DNA of 64,000 nt from Zonotrichia leucophrys gambelii (lineage: Eukaryota > Chordata > Aves > Passeriformes > Passerellidae). Shown here piece after piece: positions 23,398 to 35,024 of this stretch. Below the pieces are notes generated by a model. It saw only the letters and a program-made list of their open reading frames with translations, did not search any database and was not told the origin of the DNA. Within the stretch, counting starts at the first letter, position 1. The number at the start of each line of letters is the position of its first letter. The stretch is from positions 56,205,585 through 56,269,584 of the forward strand of contig NC_088170.1 of assembly GCF_028769735.1 (NCBI RefSeq), read 5' to 3'. The position numbers and the translations under genes are program-made.

Positions 23398-26294
23398 CAG
23401 TTTTGTCATCTTCCAGGTTTATATTTAATAATTGAATTTTTAAACTTCACAAATGTGTAAGTTTTTTTAAGACATAATGTAATAAAGCTTATTTTTTCCA
23501 TTGATCACAATGGTGGCTTTTTAGCCCTGTTATGATTCTGCAGAAATGCAAACTGCCAACGCAGATTGAAAAATCTTATTGGATAAGTAAACTTTACTAC
23601 AGGTATAATACTGCATAAAAGCTAGCCTTATATCCAGAATAATTTAAACCAGATTTTTATTGTTTAAAATTTAAGATAAAGCCAGTATTTGTGATAAGTG
23701 GTAATGTTTTGTTTCTTTGCTAGAGCATGATTTGGTTGGAAATGCAGTACAATAAGCTATAATAATAGAATAACTATGATGATATGGCAGTAACTGCTGC
23801 AAACATACCTGTTGCAAATGAGGTTAGGCAGAATGAAGTATTCATGATGGGAGTGGAAAGAAAATAGTATGTACAGCAAAAATAGAATTTAGGAAGCACA
23901 AATGAAAGAGTATTTTTGGCATCTCAAATCCTCCAAGTGTGAACACCGTGTACCCTCTTACTGATAAGTTCTGAGTAGGTATCATCTTCTAATTTTAACA
24001 AGAAAATTTTAAACTATGCTTAAGTAAATATATGATGTTCTGCAATAATTGCTGTGAGACCAGTAAGGAAAAACTAACAGAAATTATCAGAACTAATTGG
24101 GGCTTTGTACAATCTTAATTTTATCTGACAGAAACATGAATCCTGAGGAGTAGTGTAAATTTAAATTGCAGACTATTACAACTAATGCAGTGTGATATTA
24201 TGGATACATTTGTTAATTTCTTTTATTGTTAGATCTAATCTCCCAAGGCCATTGACATAACAAGTAGAATTAGAAGATCCTGTTCTTTTGCATGGCCCAT
24301 GAAAAATAATTTTATGTCTTTAAGAAAAAGTGCACAAGGGCAAGGTGTGATGTATAATTGATTAGTGTGAGGTGGGCAAAATGGCTGTCTCCAAAGAGGT
24401 TTCCAGCCAAGTTCCCCTCACAATGTTCTTTCATTCTAAGTAAAATAAACAGGTTTGCATTTTTTGGGATGCTCTATTTGTTGTCCAGTAAAACCTTATA
24501 GCTTCTGGGCTTTTATACAACGAGGATTTATAGTATCTATTCTCCCTGTGTGAAGTCCCAAGATAATGTTAATAGATGGCTAGTTTTGCCAATAAATCCC
24601 TCAGGACACAGACAGAAATGTGTGCTTCAGATGAGTTGTTCAGAACTAAATCCACATCCCAAATGGAACACAGTACTTAGGCTTAAGAGACTTATCTCTG
24701 AAAATGTAAAGGTGTTTTTCTTCCCATTCCTAATAAAGGCAAACTATGGCAAAATCAAAACCCAAGGCTCCTGAGAAGTCATGTATCTACTAATCAAGAG
24801 TTGGAGGCCCACTTTCTTGAAAGGAATCTAGAGTAATTTGTGAGATCCAAAAATCTGTCCCTTGAGGACTTTGCTTCTTCAATTCAAAAGGCTGGAAGTT
24901 CATGTGTGTGAAACACAACAGATTTCCAGGACTACGAGCCAAAATGTCAGGAGTTTTTCATTGTCTGAGAGCATGGAAACCCATCTAAGTAATAAAGGAA
25001 GTGGTAAATGGAAGACAAAAAAGAGAACACAGAAAAGGAAATGGAGGGAAATAAGACAATGAAGTTAATGGTTGTTATCTGGACTTTCATTAGAGCCCAC
25101 AGAGAAAAGAGAAAGAAGTCGACACAAACTGCCATGACTATTTCAGATTGGATAAAATCGCAAACCATTCTTATCTTCAGGATATACATATGGTTTACAG
25201 GCTCTACAAGTGTTGGCATGTTCTGCAGATTTGTTTTCTTTCATTCAGCATGGCATTGCTGACCTATATTCAGCTTGCTAACAGCTGTAACTCAAAATCT
25301 TTCTCTGAAGAATTGGTTCCTCCCTCTTTAATTATGCAGCAGATTATTCCTGTTTGACAGCTCTCTTTTCCCTAATAAATATCATTCTTTTCTGACTGTA
25401 ACTTCAGTTTTTTCAATATTGTTTTGAATTTTGATTCAAAGCATCTTGTACACTTTCATTGCCCTAAGAAATCCATAGTTCCCTCATTCTTCTTGCCTTT
25501 TTTCATGCTTTTGTTGTTTCTGGTTTTCCTCGTGTAATCCTCTGCACATATTTTCCCACCAGTGTGCCTTGGACTACCACAAATAATTATTTAATTTTTT
25601 GAACTGAGATTCTTTGTATTCTGCTGATCCGAGAAGACATAATTAAATCCTTAGGCCTTAAACTCATTTTACTAGTTGGATTCCTAAAATGGTTGCAAAC
25701 TCTGTTAGAAAATAAATTTTACAACCCTTTATAGATCTGAACAAAAATCTGAAACAGAGATTCTAAGATTTTGCTTAAATAATGATTTATCTGGATGTTT
25801 GTTACTTGTACAGCTAGTAAGTCAATACTGGTAACTTTTAATTGAAAACCAGTTTTGAAATCACAACTTCAAGCACTGATATTGCAAACATTACGTCTAA
25901 GAGATCAGCTGACATGGGTAGAGAGAAAAAACCATAAAACATATCTTTAGTAAACTTCTTTTGGGACAGCATCAGACCAACCAAACTCCAAACTACCCTT
26001 TTTTTAACCCAGCTTTTCAGTTCCTCAAACTAAGAAAGGAAATTTGCCTAAAGTCTAGGTTTCATATAGCAAAATAAAGAGTAATTGCAGCACAGCTACT
26101 CACATCTAGACCGCTGCCTGTACAGCTAGGTCAGTTTAGCACATGGTCTCTGTGGAGATAACACATCTACACATGGTGTGTCCAGCAACCTAGTAGATTT
26201 TTTTTGGTCATGACATATCTTACAAAATGTAGTTATAACAGTTGATTAACTATCCATACTATTAGCTTTGTTGAAATTCCATTATTGTTGTTCC

Positions 26295-27640
26295 AACATA
26301 TGGCAACTACACAGGCAATGGAAGCAGGGTCAGATATCTTGGCAAGAGTCTATGGACACTCTTCAGCTGTGTAGGGTTGCGGCTAAAAAGACCATGGTGC
26401 AGCTGAAACACAACTTTTCAAGGGATGAAAATAATAATAAGAATTTCTACAGGCATATTAGCCAAAATATGAAAGCCAAAGAAAGCATACCTCACCTGAT
26501 GAGAAATAAATACAATAAAAGAGGAGAAGGCTGAAACATTTCACCATTTTTTTGCCTCATTCTTCCCAGGTAACCTCTCTTCCCACACTTCTTGAGTAGA
26601 CGGACTGAGATAGGGGATGGGAGAGCAAAGCTTCCCACTCCAAGTGACAATCAGGTTCATGACCACCTGAGGAACCTGAACAAAATAATCCTATGCAACC
26701 TGATAGGATACATCCCAAACTCCTGAGGGAATTGGTTGATGTAGCTGCCAAGACACTCAAAAACTCATTATATGAGTTTCATGATATTCAAAACTCATCA
26801 CATGACGTGAAGTCCCAGGTGACTGGAAAAAGTTAAATATTGAACCCATTTATAAAAAGGGTAGGAAGAAGGACCCTGGGAATACTGACCTGTCAGCTTC
26901 ATCTCTGTGCCTGGGAAGATCATGGAACAGATTCACCTAGAAGCTGGGCTAAGGCACATGAAGGACAGGGAGGTGATTTGGGACAGCCAGTATGCTTTCA
27001 CCAAGGGCAAGTCCTGCCTGAGCAGCACAGAGGCCTTCCGTGATGGAGTGACTACATCAGTGGACAAGGGAAGAGCTCTCAGTCTCATTTATCTGGAATT
27101 CTGTAAGGCCTTTGACATGATTCTCCACTACATCCTTCTCTCTAAATCATACATCTATGGATTCTTATGCATGGGCTAGTTAGTGGATGAGGAATCATTC
27201 AGATGTTCCTATCCAGAGAGTAGAGGTCAACAGCTCATTGTCCAGAGAAAGAAGAGTGGTGAGTGGTGTCTCTTAGAGATTTGTACTGAGAGAGGTACTG
27301 TTTAATCTCTTCATCAGTACTTGCAGTACTTAAAGAGGTCATTTTTAAAAAGGATGGACCCAAACTATGCCCTATTGGTATAGGACAAGGGTGAAAGACT
27401 TAAAACCAAAATAGAAGAGGATTAGGCTAGATATTAGGAAGAATATCTTCACTATGAGGGTGTGAGACACCATACAGGTTGCCCAGAGAGGCTATGGATA
27501 TCCCATCCCTGGAAGTGTTCAAGGCCAGGCTGGATGAGGCCCTGAAAAAGATGATCCAGGGGAAGGTGTCCCTGCCCATGGTACGGGTTTGGAACTAGCT
27601 GATCTTCAAGGCTCCTTTCAAACCCTTCCATGATTCTGCA
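26295..27640 (+). mobile_element. CR1 LINE with degenerate ORF2 reverse transcriptase
   Basis: The longest CR1 copy here. At 26295-26534 the frame reads WKQGQISWQE, then LCRVAAKKTMVQL, KNFYRHISQNMK and KESIPHLM, the CR1 segment between endonuclease and RT. At 26907-27179 it reads [23 protein letters not shown] and [15 protein letters not shown] motifs up to the motif A aspartate. The second RT half with the FADD box is missing. The 3' UTR resumes at about 27335-27640 (GGAAGAATATCTTCACTATG, CCCTGGAAGTGTTCAAGGCC) and ends in CCATGATTCTGCA. Frameshifts, stops and the internal deletion make it inactive. Confidence 0.93.
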
Positions 27641-30012
27641 CTAATTGCAGGGCTTTGGGAGGACGTCTTCTGCACCAGCTGGACCCTTCTACCCTCTAAA
27701 CACTTCCAGAGAAGAGCCAGTTTTGCTGAACATATCTGTGTACTATTTTTGCTATGCTTAAGCAAATTTTTTGCCTTAATGTGTTTCAACCAAATGTATG
27801 CTTCTAATTTCTTTAAGAGCAAATTACAGATTCAGAGTATTAAGGGAAATTATGCATTTCAGATGACAGAAACAGCTGAGAATATTCTTAGAATTTGTAA
27901 AGAAAAATGAAAGTACTGCAAGTCAGAGCAGGGGCTTAAAAATTTTATCTAAATTCTCCCTGAGGAAGAGTCTACCTATTTTTCCACTGAGTATATAAGA
28001 AGCCTAGTAGATTAGCCTGCTGTCTCAGGCACTTAAGTTAGTTGCCTAAACTTAGGTTGTGTGGAGGCTGTTCTTTCCCCATTCCCACAACATTTATAAT
28101 TAATCAACTGAAAAGCAGCTCATGAGCAATTCACAGTAGGAAGAGATCAATTCTCGGGGGAAGGTGTCTGCAATCAGTAATCTAGACTGCTCTAACTAAA
28201 TTTGTGGAATAAATTCTACACAATGAATTTTTCATCTTGCTTTTCAGCTAGTTTAATTCCTTTAAGCTCTGAAGTAATTTGTAGGCATCAATACTTTTAG
28301 TTAGCTGAACAATGATCCACAGTTTCTGTTAAACTCTTAAATCCTCATAGTTTGAACAGTTGAATCATCTCTAGCAACAGCATTTTTTGTTCAGAAGTTA
28401 AAAAAATGAAGTTAAAAGTGAAAGTGCTGCTGTTTTTGTATTATTGCATGTCAGCTCCAGTTCTCCACTGTGACTTAAACACTCCAAAAGTAATATCTTC
28501 TACAGGTTTAGAATAAAACAAATACTGTACTGTAAATAAAAGTTAATAGAACCATAATATCTTGGAAGAAAACAAGGAAGTATTACATTTCATTATGTCT
28601 CCCTTCCTTAGAAGTCTGAGTGTCCCAGGAGCACTTATCATTAATCTTAATACAATATGGTGCAAATGCCAGAAATATTACACAATCATGCAAAATGTTA
28701 ATAAAATTCAGTTACCTGCAGTGTTGTCTGCCATCTATGGCAAAATCCTTGAGAAATATAAAGAGTTAATCAAGCCTTGGAAGTAACTTTTCCTAGTACT
28801 TCCTACAACTTGCATCTTAAAATAATACAGCAGTGTCAGGACTGGCTCAACAGCTTCTGATATTTTGTTTGGTTTGTTTGGGTTTTTTAACTTGTTTTAA
28901 TCTTCAGAAATGTCAATATCAAGCAGCAGAATGCAAAATTTTATGTTTACCTCATAGGGAAAATGAAAGGAAGTCTTGATACCTAATAGGCTCACTTTAT
29001 ATTCCAATTCCAGTTTTTCTATTAATAAAATATTTAAATGTCCAACTCATGTGATGATAAAGCATTTCATTAAAATTATCTTAATTGTTTCTCAAAAGAA
29101 ATAATCTTTTGAGTTCAAAATCAGTCAAACATATGCTTTCATTTTCTTAAAAAATTAAGGGATCTTTTTGGTCTAAAATTTACAGGAAAGAAGTGAAACA
29201 ACTGCATTTACTTTGACAGACTTTGGGTCACATCTAAAGAAATTTAAAATGAGCAAGTTATAGAAACCATTTTAAAAGTTTTAGAACTCCTGTCTAGCCC
29301 TTAAGGCCTTTTTTTGCTGCAGCTTATGAACTTCTAAAAGGGTAAACTTCCAAAGAAATCTGTAGGAACTACACACAAACCCCCCTTTATTTGTGATCAA
29401 ACTCTATGTCATTATTTTTCATGCATAACTCTTAAAATTCATCCCAAAGTGTCTTGATTGTATTGAATCATCAAAGAGCATGGAAACGGAATTGAACTTA
29501 CAAAGCTACTTGAAACTTAGGCTTTTGTAATAAAAATGTAAAAAAACCCTCCTGGGTTACATATTGTACAGCAGAAAACTTAGGAAATAATCAAAGAGTT
29601 TGTAACTTATCTTCATAATCTTCATCCAACAATGTAGTTGCACTCAGATTTTTCCAGAAAGGACTATTCAGCCACTAGACAAAAGAACTTCTGAAGAATT
29701 TAAGGCATTTAGTAGGGAAAAAAAAAAGTCACTAATCCATTTGAAACAGACTCCTAGTGACAAAATAAGAAAGAAAAGCTTTTTCCTTTTCAGGGTATGA
29801 TAGCAAAGAATTGTAGTCTAGTTTGTCTAGTTACCATCCTTCCAATTGTACGTGAAAACCAGGTCTTCAATGTGAATAATATGCGTAGCGTATACTTTTA
29901 AGTACAATTTCTTTTCAAATTTTACTTTGTTTGAATGACTGTAAAGATCAGGTCCTATATGTCATCCATATGCTCCTCAGAACAGAAATATTTCAAGAGT
30001 GCTAAAAGCTGT
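27641..30012. other. AT-rich unique sequence, no gene recognised
   Basis: No gene or dispersed repeat recognised between the CR1 copy and the nested LTR elements. Confidence 0.5.
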
Positions 30013-30017
30013 ACCAT
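30013..30017 (+). repeat. Target-site duplication ACCAT of the outer LTR (left)
   Basis: ACCAT immediately precedes the TGTGGTGG terminus and recurs at 38067-38071 after the GACA terminus. Confidence 0.88.
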
Positions 30018-30367
30018 TGTGGTGGTTTGACCAGGAAGAAGTGGGAATTCTGGGAAGCTGTGGTCAAACCAATGAAGGTTTTGAGTTTGAGACTGGCAGC
30101 TGGTGTAGCCAGTGGGGTTTGGACACACCTCCGAGAATACACAGGGGTTAAAAGCAGGGCTTTGGCCCTGGGAGGCTCTCTTGGGACGTCGCGGCGAAGA
30201 GGTCAGATCTCCCTCCCCGTCCAGCCTCTGCTGCTGGGCGGGGGGAGGGGCAGCCACGTGGTAGGCCCTGGGCCTGGACAGAGATGGGAGGTGAGGAGGC
30301 CTTCGAGGATGGAAGGGTGGAAAGATCCCAGAGAGTCAGCCCTCGGGCAGCCATCACCCCCCCCCAG

Positions 30368-30388
30368 GAGAGAGAGAGAGAGAGAGAG
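30368..30388 (+). repeat. (GA)n microsatellite in the outer LTR
   Basis: An uninterrupted GA run of about ten units following a run of nine C residues. Confidence 0.9.
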
Positions 30389-31036
30389 CCGGCGACACCG
30401 AATGTGACAGCAGCCGGCCCAGGAGGAGAAGGGGCGGGGGGAAGAGTGCCCGGCCGGAGCGGCAGCGTGTGGGCAGCGTGTGTGGGAGTGCCGCAGACTG
30501 AAAGTTTTAACCCCTTTCTTTCATGATTGGGGCCTTGCAAAAATGCTAATCCTCCTCGAAGCTGAATAAGAAGGGAGATAAGAGATGAGATGAGACAAGG
30601 ACCTGGCCCGAAGAACGTGGAGATGATTGAATGGGGAGAGATGATTTGGAGTGGCCTTTTGGCTGGACTTTTCTTGTGGCCATGGACTCAGATGTTCCTG
30701 TGACACAGAGACTGCACTTAGGGGGAAGCAGTGGCTCAGAACCAGGAGGGTTCACCGTGAGGACCCCCCGGCCCCAGGGGGTTGGAAAAATATGGGGGGG
30801 ACAGATGTCCCAAAGCAGAGACTGTGCCTTTTTGGAGTGAGACAAGGCATCCTTGAAAGACAACCCTAAAAGCAGCTCTGGTCCATGCGTCAGTGGTGAG
30901 AGCACTGGGCATGGAAGGAAGATGTCACAAGCGGCAAAAGGACTTTCTCCGGGCGGTGCCGAAGTGACAGGGAAGCACACGAGGTTTCAGTGTGTTTCCA
31001 GGGGAAGCCTATGGAACAAGAAGGACTCCTTTCCTC

Positions 31037-31041
31037 TTCAT
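31037..31041 (+). repeat. Target-site duplication TTCAT of the provirus (left)
   Basis: TTCAT lies immediately left of the LTR terminus TGTCCAGG and recurs at 37756-37760. A 5-bp duplication is the size expected for ERV-L-class integrases. Confidence 0.95.
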
Positions 31042-31699
31042 TGTCCAGGTTTAGAGCAAGTTTGGGGAAGAATCCCCCCAAAGGAGCTCCGGTGGGAAAA
31101 GCAGATCCAATCGGCCCCTCCCCCCTCAACTGGTCCGGGAGGAAAGAAAAAATACCTCCTTGGAGAAAGGTGGAAAAAAACCCCCTGTTTATTAAACAAT
31201 ACGACCAAAACAGTATCAAAACAATGAGACCCCTTGCCACTCTAAAAGAGATGACAAACTGAGAAAACCCCGGGTTCAAGCAGCAGCTCACTCAGTCTCT
31301 GATCAGTCTCTCAGTGCTGGAATTGTCGCAGGCCAGGGTCGGCCCGGTGGGCCACAGCTGCAGCTGCCGGTGCTCTCCTGGGTGTTCAGTCCAGAGCAGT
31401 TCCAAGAGGTCCAAAGAAAAAGGGAAAAAACAGTCCAGGGAACTTCTTTGCCTCAGCTAGCTAACACTAACTAAAAAGCAAAAGAAGAGCTCTCTGTCCC
31501 GCTGTCTGTCTGCAGACAACACAGTCAGGAGCAGGAATGTGGAGGAGTGGAGTGCAGTGTCTGAAAAACAAACTGCGCGCTTCTTCTCTCTCCCCCTTCA
31601 CTCTCTGTAACACTCTTAAAGGTACAAAACTTATTATTATTCAACATAAACAGAATGAGACGATTGGGGATAAAAGCATCATATAGTCAACCCAGGACA
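31042..31699 (-). repeat. 3' LTR of the provirus
   Basis: 658 bp. Compared by eye with the 5' LTR it differs at three substitutions and one G-run indel. Outer ends read TGTCCTGGG...CCTGGACA in the element's own direction. A polyadenylation signal lies at the complement of 31188-31193. Confidence 0.96.
31188..31193 (-). terminator. AATAAA polyadenylation signal in the 3' LTR
   Basis: AATAAA on the minus strand within TTTAATAAACAGGGGG, followed by a T-rich stretch, as expected near the R/U5 boundary of the LTR. Confidence 0.8.
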
Positions 31700-31716
31700 T
31701 TCCACCCCTTATCCCC
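31700..31716 (-). other. Polypurine tract
   Basis: The minus strand reads GGGGATAAGGGGTGGAA directly against the TG start of the 3' LTR. This is the position and composition of the plus-strand DNA primer of retroviruses. Confidence 0.85.
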
Positions 31717-31845
31717 ATATCGTCTGCTTACTACTAAAACTAATATAAATTCTAACTCTACAAGTACATACATGATACATCCATTATACAACTATACACA
31801 GACAATGGTAATAACATTCAGGAAACAGTGATATTTATACAGGTT
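31717..31845 (-). other. Short spacer between pol stop and polypurine tract; no env
   Basis: About 130 bp of AT-rich sequence with no open frame of note. An envelope gene would have to lie here and does not. The provirus is therefore env-less, as many ERV-L elements are. Confidence 0.85.
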
Positions 31846-34398
31846 TTATGCAACAATCAGGTCTCCCTGAGGTACACATCGTGTTCTTCCATCTTTTTGC
31901 ATTATCCACCACGTGCAACCTGGTCCCTGAGCAAAGACAACCCCACGAATGGGTTTGTCTGTACTCGAGGCAGAATTGATCCACACAGTCTTCCCTAACA
32001 ACCCTCTGACATGTACCACTGGGACTTTGTCTCCATCTACTCTCTGCAAAGGCTCAGATTGGGCAGGGCCGACTCGGTTAGTAGAGCCTCGGGTGTTAAC
32101 TAACCAGGTGGCTTTTGCCAGATGCTGATCCCAGTTCTTGAAAGATCCCCCACCTAATGCTTTCAATGTGGTTTTTAACAGTCCATTGTACCTCTCCACT
32201 TTGCCTGCAGCTGGTGCATGGTAGGGGATATGGTACACCCACTCAATGCCATGCTCCCTAGCCCAGGTGTTGACAAGGCTGTTCTTGAAATGAGTCCCAT
32301 TGTCTGACTCAATCCTCTCAGGGGTGCCATGTCTCCACAGAACTTGCTTTTCCAGGCCCAGGATGGTGTTCCGGGCTGTAGCATGAGGCACAGGGTAGGT
32401 TTCCAGCCATCCAGTGGTGGCCTCCACCATGGTCAGCACGTAGCGCTTGCCCTGGCGTGTCTGGGGCAGTGTGATGTAGTCAATCTGCCAGGCCTCCCCA
32501 TACTTGTACTTGGACCACCGCCCACCGTACCAGAGGGGCTTCAGTCGCTTGGCCTGCTTGATGGCAGCACACGTCTCACAGTCATGGATAACCTGAGAGA
32601 TACTGTCCATGGTTAGATCCACCCCTCGGTCTCGTGCCCACTTATAGGTGGCATCTCTGCCCTGGTGGCCTGAGGCATCATGGGCCCACCGAGCTAAGAA
32701 TAACTCTCCTTTATGTTCCCAATCTAGGTCTATTTTGGACACCCCTATCTTTGCGGCTTGGTCTACCTGATCATTGTTTTGGTGCTCCTCATTAGCTCTA
32801 CTCTTGGGTACATGGGCATCTACATGGCGGACCTTCACAGGCAGCTTCCCTACCCTGGTAGCAATGTCTTTCCACTCTTCAGCAGCCCAAATTGGCTTTC
32901 CTCTACGTTGCCAGTTAGCCTTTTTCCACCTCTCCAGCCATCCCCACAGAGCATTGGCTACCATCCATGAATCAGTATAAAGGTAGAGCTTTGGCCACTT
33001 CTCTCTCTCAGCAATGTCCAGGGCCAGTTGAACAGCTTTGAGTTCAGCAAGTTGGCTTGATCCACCTTCTCCTTCAGTGGCCTCTGCCACCTGCCGTGTG
33101 GGGCTCCATACAGCTGCTTTCCACTTCCGGTTCATTCCCACAATGCGGCACGACCCATCAGTAAAGAGAGCATATTGTGTATCTTCTGCTGGCAGTTGGT
33201 TGTATGGTGGAGCTTCTTCAGCTCGTGTCTCTTCTTGTTCCCCTTCATCAGAGAGACCAAAGTTTTCACCTTCGGGCCAATTTGTAATGACCTCCAAAAT
33301 CCCAGGGCGATTCAGTTTACCTATATGGGCGCGCTGAGTGATGAGAGCAATCCACTTGCTCCATGTAGCACTGGTGGCATGGTGAGTGGAAGGAACCTTG
33401 CCTTTGAACATCCACCCCAGCACGGGTAGTCGGGGTGCCAGGAGGAGTTGTGCTTCAGTGCCTATTACCTCCGAAGCAGCCTGGACTCCTTCATAGGCAG
33501 CCAGGATTTCTTTCTCTGTTGGAGTATAGTTGGCTTCAGACCCTCTGTAGCTTCGACTCCAAAATCCCAGTGGTCGACCCCGAGTCTCCTCAGGCACCTT
33601 CTGCCAAAGGCTCCAGGACAAGCCATGGTTCCCGGCTGCAGAGTAGAGCACATTCTTCACCTCTGGTCCTGTCCTGACTGGGCCAAGGGCTACTGCATGA
33701 GCAATCTCCTGCTTGATCTGTGCAAAGGCTTGTTGCTGCTCTGGGCCCCAGTGGAAAGTGTTCTTCTTACGGGTGACCAGGTAGAGAGGGCTCACGATCT
33801 GACTGTATTCGGGAATATGCATCCTCCAAAAACCTATGGCGCCTAGGAAAGCTTGTGTCTCTTTCTTATTGGTGGGTGGAGACATTGCTGTGATCTTGTT
33901 GATGACATCGGTGGGAATCTGACGCCGTCCGTCTTGCCACTTCACTCCCAGAAACTGGATCTCTTGAGCAGGTCCCTTGACTTTGTTCTTCTTGATGGCG
34001 AAGCCAGCTTTTAGGAGAATCTGGATAATTTTCTCCCCTTTCTCGAACACCTCTGCTGCTGTCTTCCCCCACACAATGATGTCATCAATATATTGCAGAT
34101 GTTCTGGAGCCTCACCCTTTTCCAGTGCAGCCTGGATCAGTCCATGGCAGATGGTGGGGCTGTGCTTCCACCCCTGGGGCAATCGGTTCCAGGTGTACTG
34201 CACGCCTCTCCAGGTGAAAGCAAACTGAGGCCTGCATTCTGCTGCCAGAGGAATGGAGAAAAATGCATTGGCAATGTCTATAGTGGCGTACCACCTTGCT
34301 GCCTTGGACTCCAGCTCGTACTGGAGTTCCAGCATGTCCGGCACAGCAGCGCTCAGGGGTGGGGTCACTTCATTCAATGCACCATAGTCCACAGTCAA
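31846..34398 (-). CDS. pol: Pol: reverse transcriptase, RNase H and integrase (endogenous retrovirus)
   Basis: An uninterrupted 850-codon frame that copies viral RNA to DNA and inserts it. RT carries TIDIANAFF (catalytic D41), LPQGWKHSP (73-81) and YIDD (103-106). RNase H carries FTDGS (D414), AELKA (E452), YTDSW (D476) and a histidine/aspartate end (RHVDAH around 524-529, D543). Integrase has an HHCC zinc site (H573, H578, C607, C610) and a D,D(35)E triad (WQIDY D640, ESDNG D699, KVERYNG E735), then a C-terminal DNA-binding region to 850. No dUTPase follows. The same frame is open upstream of a TGA at 34420-34422, so the RT N-terminus (SPFNSPIWP) lies before that stop and the Met at 34398 is internal to the original protein. 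Catalytic residues look intact. Whether it is expressed cannot be told. Confidence 0.95.
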   Translation of the reverse strand: MTVDYGALNEVTPPLSAAVPDMLELQYELESKAARWYATIDIANAFFSIPLAAECRPQFAFTWRGVQYTWNRLPQGWKHSPTICHGLIQAALEKGEAPEHLQYIDDIIVWGKTAAEVFEKGEKIIQILLKAGFAIKKNKVKGPAQEIQFLGVKWQDGRRQIPTDVINKITAMSPPTNKKETQAFLGAIGFWRMHIPEYSQIVSPLYLVTRKKNTFHWGPEQQQAFAQIKQEIAHAVALGPVRTGPEVKNVLYSAAGNHGLSWSLWQKVPEETRGRPLGFWSRSYRGSEANYTPTEKEILAAYEGVQAASEVIGTEAQLLLAPRLPVLGWMFKGKVPSTHHATSATWSKWIALITQRAHIGKLNRPGILEVITNWPEGENFGLSDEGEQEETRAEEAPPYNQLPAEDTQYALFTDGSCRIVGMNRKWKAAVWSPTRQVAEATEGEGGSSQLAELKAVQLALDIAEREKWPKLYLYTDSWMVANALWGWLERWKKANWQRRGKPIWAAEEWKDIATRVGKLPVKVRHVDAHVPKSRANEEHQNNDQVDQAAKIGVSKIDLDWEHKGELFLARWAHDASGHQGRDATYKWARDRGVDLTMDSISQVIHDCETCAAIKQAKRLKPLWYGGRWSKYKYGEAWQIDYITLPQTRQGKRYVLTMVEATTGWLETYPVPHATARNTILGLEKQVLWRHGTPERIESDNGTHFKNSLVNTWAREHGIEWVYHIPYHAPAAGKVERYNGLLKTTLKALGGGSFKNWDQHLAKATWLVNTRGSTNRVGPAQSEPLQRVDGDKVPVVHVRGLLGKTVWINSASSTDKPIRGVVFAQGPGCTWWIMQKDGRTRCVPQGDLIVA

Positions 34399-34419
34399 TC
34401 TCCATTCTCCTTCAGATTT

Positions 34420-35024
34420 TCACTCAGGCCAAATGGGGCTGTTGAAGGGTGAGTGGGTCTTGCTGACTACCCCTTGGCTCTCCAGCTCACCGATCATTTT
34501 GTGGGTGGCGATCACAGCATCTCGATTCGTTCGGTATTGTCGGCGGTGCACTGTTGAGGTGGCAATTGGCACTCGTTTCTCTTCCACCTTCAGGGGACGT
34601 ACTGCAGATGGGTTTTCTGACAGTCCAGGCAAGCTGTTCAACTGCTTGACACCCTCTGTCTCTACAGCAGCTATTCCAAATGCCCATCTGAGTCCCTTTG
34701 GGTCTTTGAAATACCCACTTCGAAGGTAGTCTATGCCCAAAATACATGGGGCCTCTGGGCCAGTCACAATAGAGTGTTTCTTCCACTCATTTCCAGTCAG
34801 GCTCACCTCAGCTTCTACCAAAGTGAAATCCTGGGATCCCCTGTCACACCAGCAATAGAAACAGACTCTGTCCCCACATGTCTTGATGGGATTAATGTGC
34901 ATTGTGCACCAGTGTCAACCAAAGCTTTGTATTCTTGTGGTTCATATGTGCCAGGCCAACGAATCCACACAGTCCAAAAAACACGGTTTTCCCCAGCCTC
35001 TACCTGGCTAGAGGCAGGGCCCCT
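34420..35024 (-). pseudogene. pro: Retroviral aspartic protease and start of RT, frame-broken
   Basis: It follows the gag TAG in the same frame as gag. The first part (35024-34815) has the active site LVDTGAQ, with the DTG codons at the complement of 34908-34916, then stops at a TAG (34817-34815). The rest continues one frame off (34902-34420) with GNEWKKHSIV, the protease C-terminal ILGIDYL motif and the RT entry SPFNSPIWP, then ends at a TGA (34422-34420). The switch point is near a run of four G at the complement of 34838-34841, so a one-base loss in a homopolymer is the likely cause. The TGA is a separate nonsense change, since the RT frame continues directly after it. The product would cut Gag and Gag-Pol polyproteins; this copy cannot make it whole. 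Confidence 0.88.

Larger units (their letters stand above)
21850..26294. other. AT-rich sequence with one CR1 tail and two hairpins, no gene recognised
   Basis: No gene recognised. The CR1 tail at 22580-22738 and the paired hairpins at 23319-23397 are listed separately. The remainder is AT-rich with open frames under 95 codons. Confidence 0.5.
30018..31041 (+). mobile_element. Outer, older solo LTR, left part (interrupted by the provirus)
   Basis: It starts with TGTGGTGGTTTGACC. The matching right end at 38066 is TCAAACCATGACA, whose complement is nearly the same sequence, so the element has TG...CA inverted termini. A 5-bp duplication ACCAT flanks it. This part is GC-richer than the surroundings and holds a CCCCCCCCC run and a GA run (30368-30388). 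With the right part (37761-38066) it totals about 1.33 kb, with no gag or pol, and a plus-strand AATAAA near its end, so I read it as a solo LTR of an ERV-L-like family. That is long for an LTR, and a non-autonomous element with similar ends is the alternative. Several open frames here (up to 144 codons, both strands) have no protein domain. Confidence 0.82.

Noticed and set aside
30853..31291. Overlapping open frames of 90-133 codons on both strands, repeated in kind at 36892-37347
   Set aside because: They fall in the two LTR copies and their junctions and recur because the LTRs are the same sequence. They are not genes.
31717..31845. Remnant of an env gene
   Set aside because: The space between pol and the polypurine tract is only about 130 bp and holds no envelope-like frame.
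33448..33846. 132-codon plus-strand frame, with many others between 32329 and 35411
   Set aside because: Antisense shadows of pol, protease and gag.
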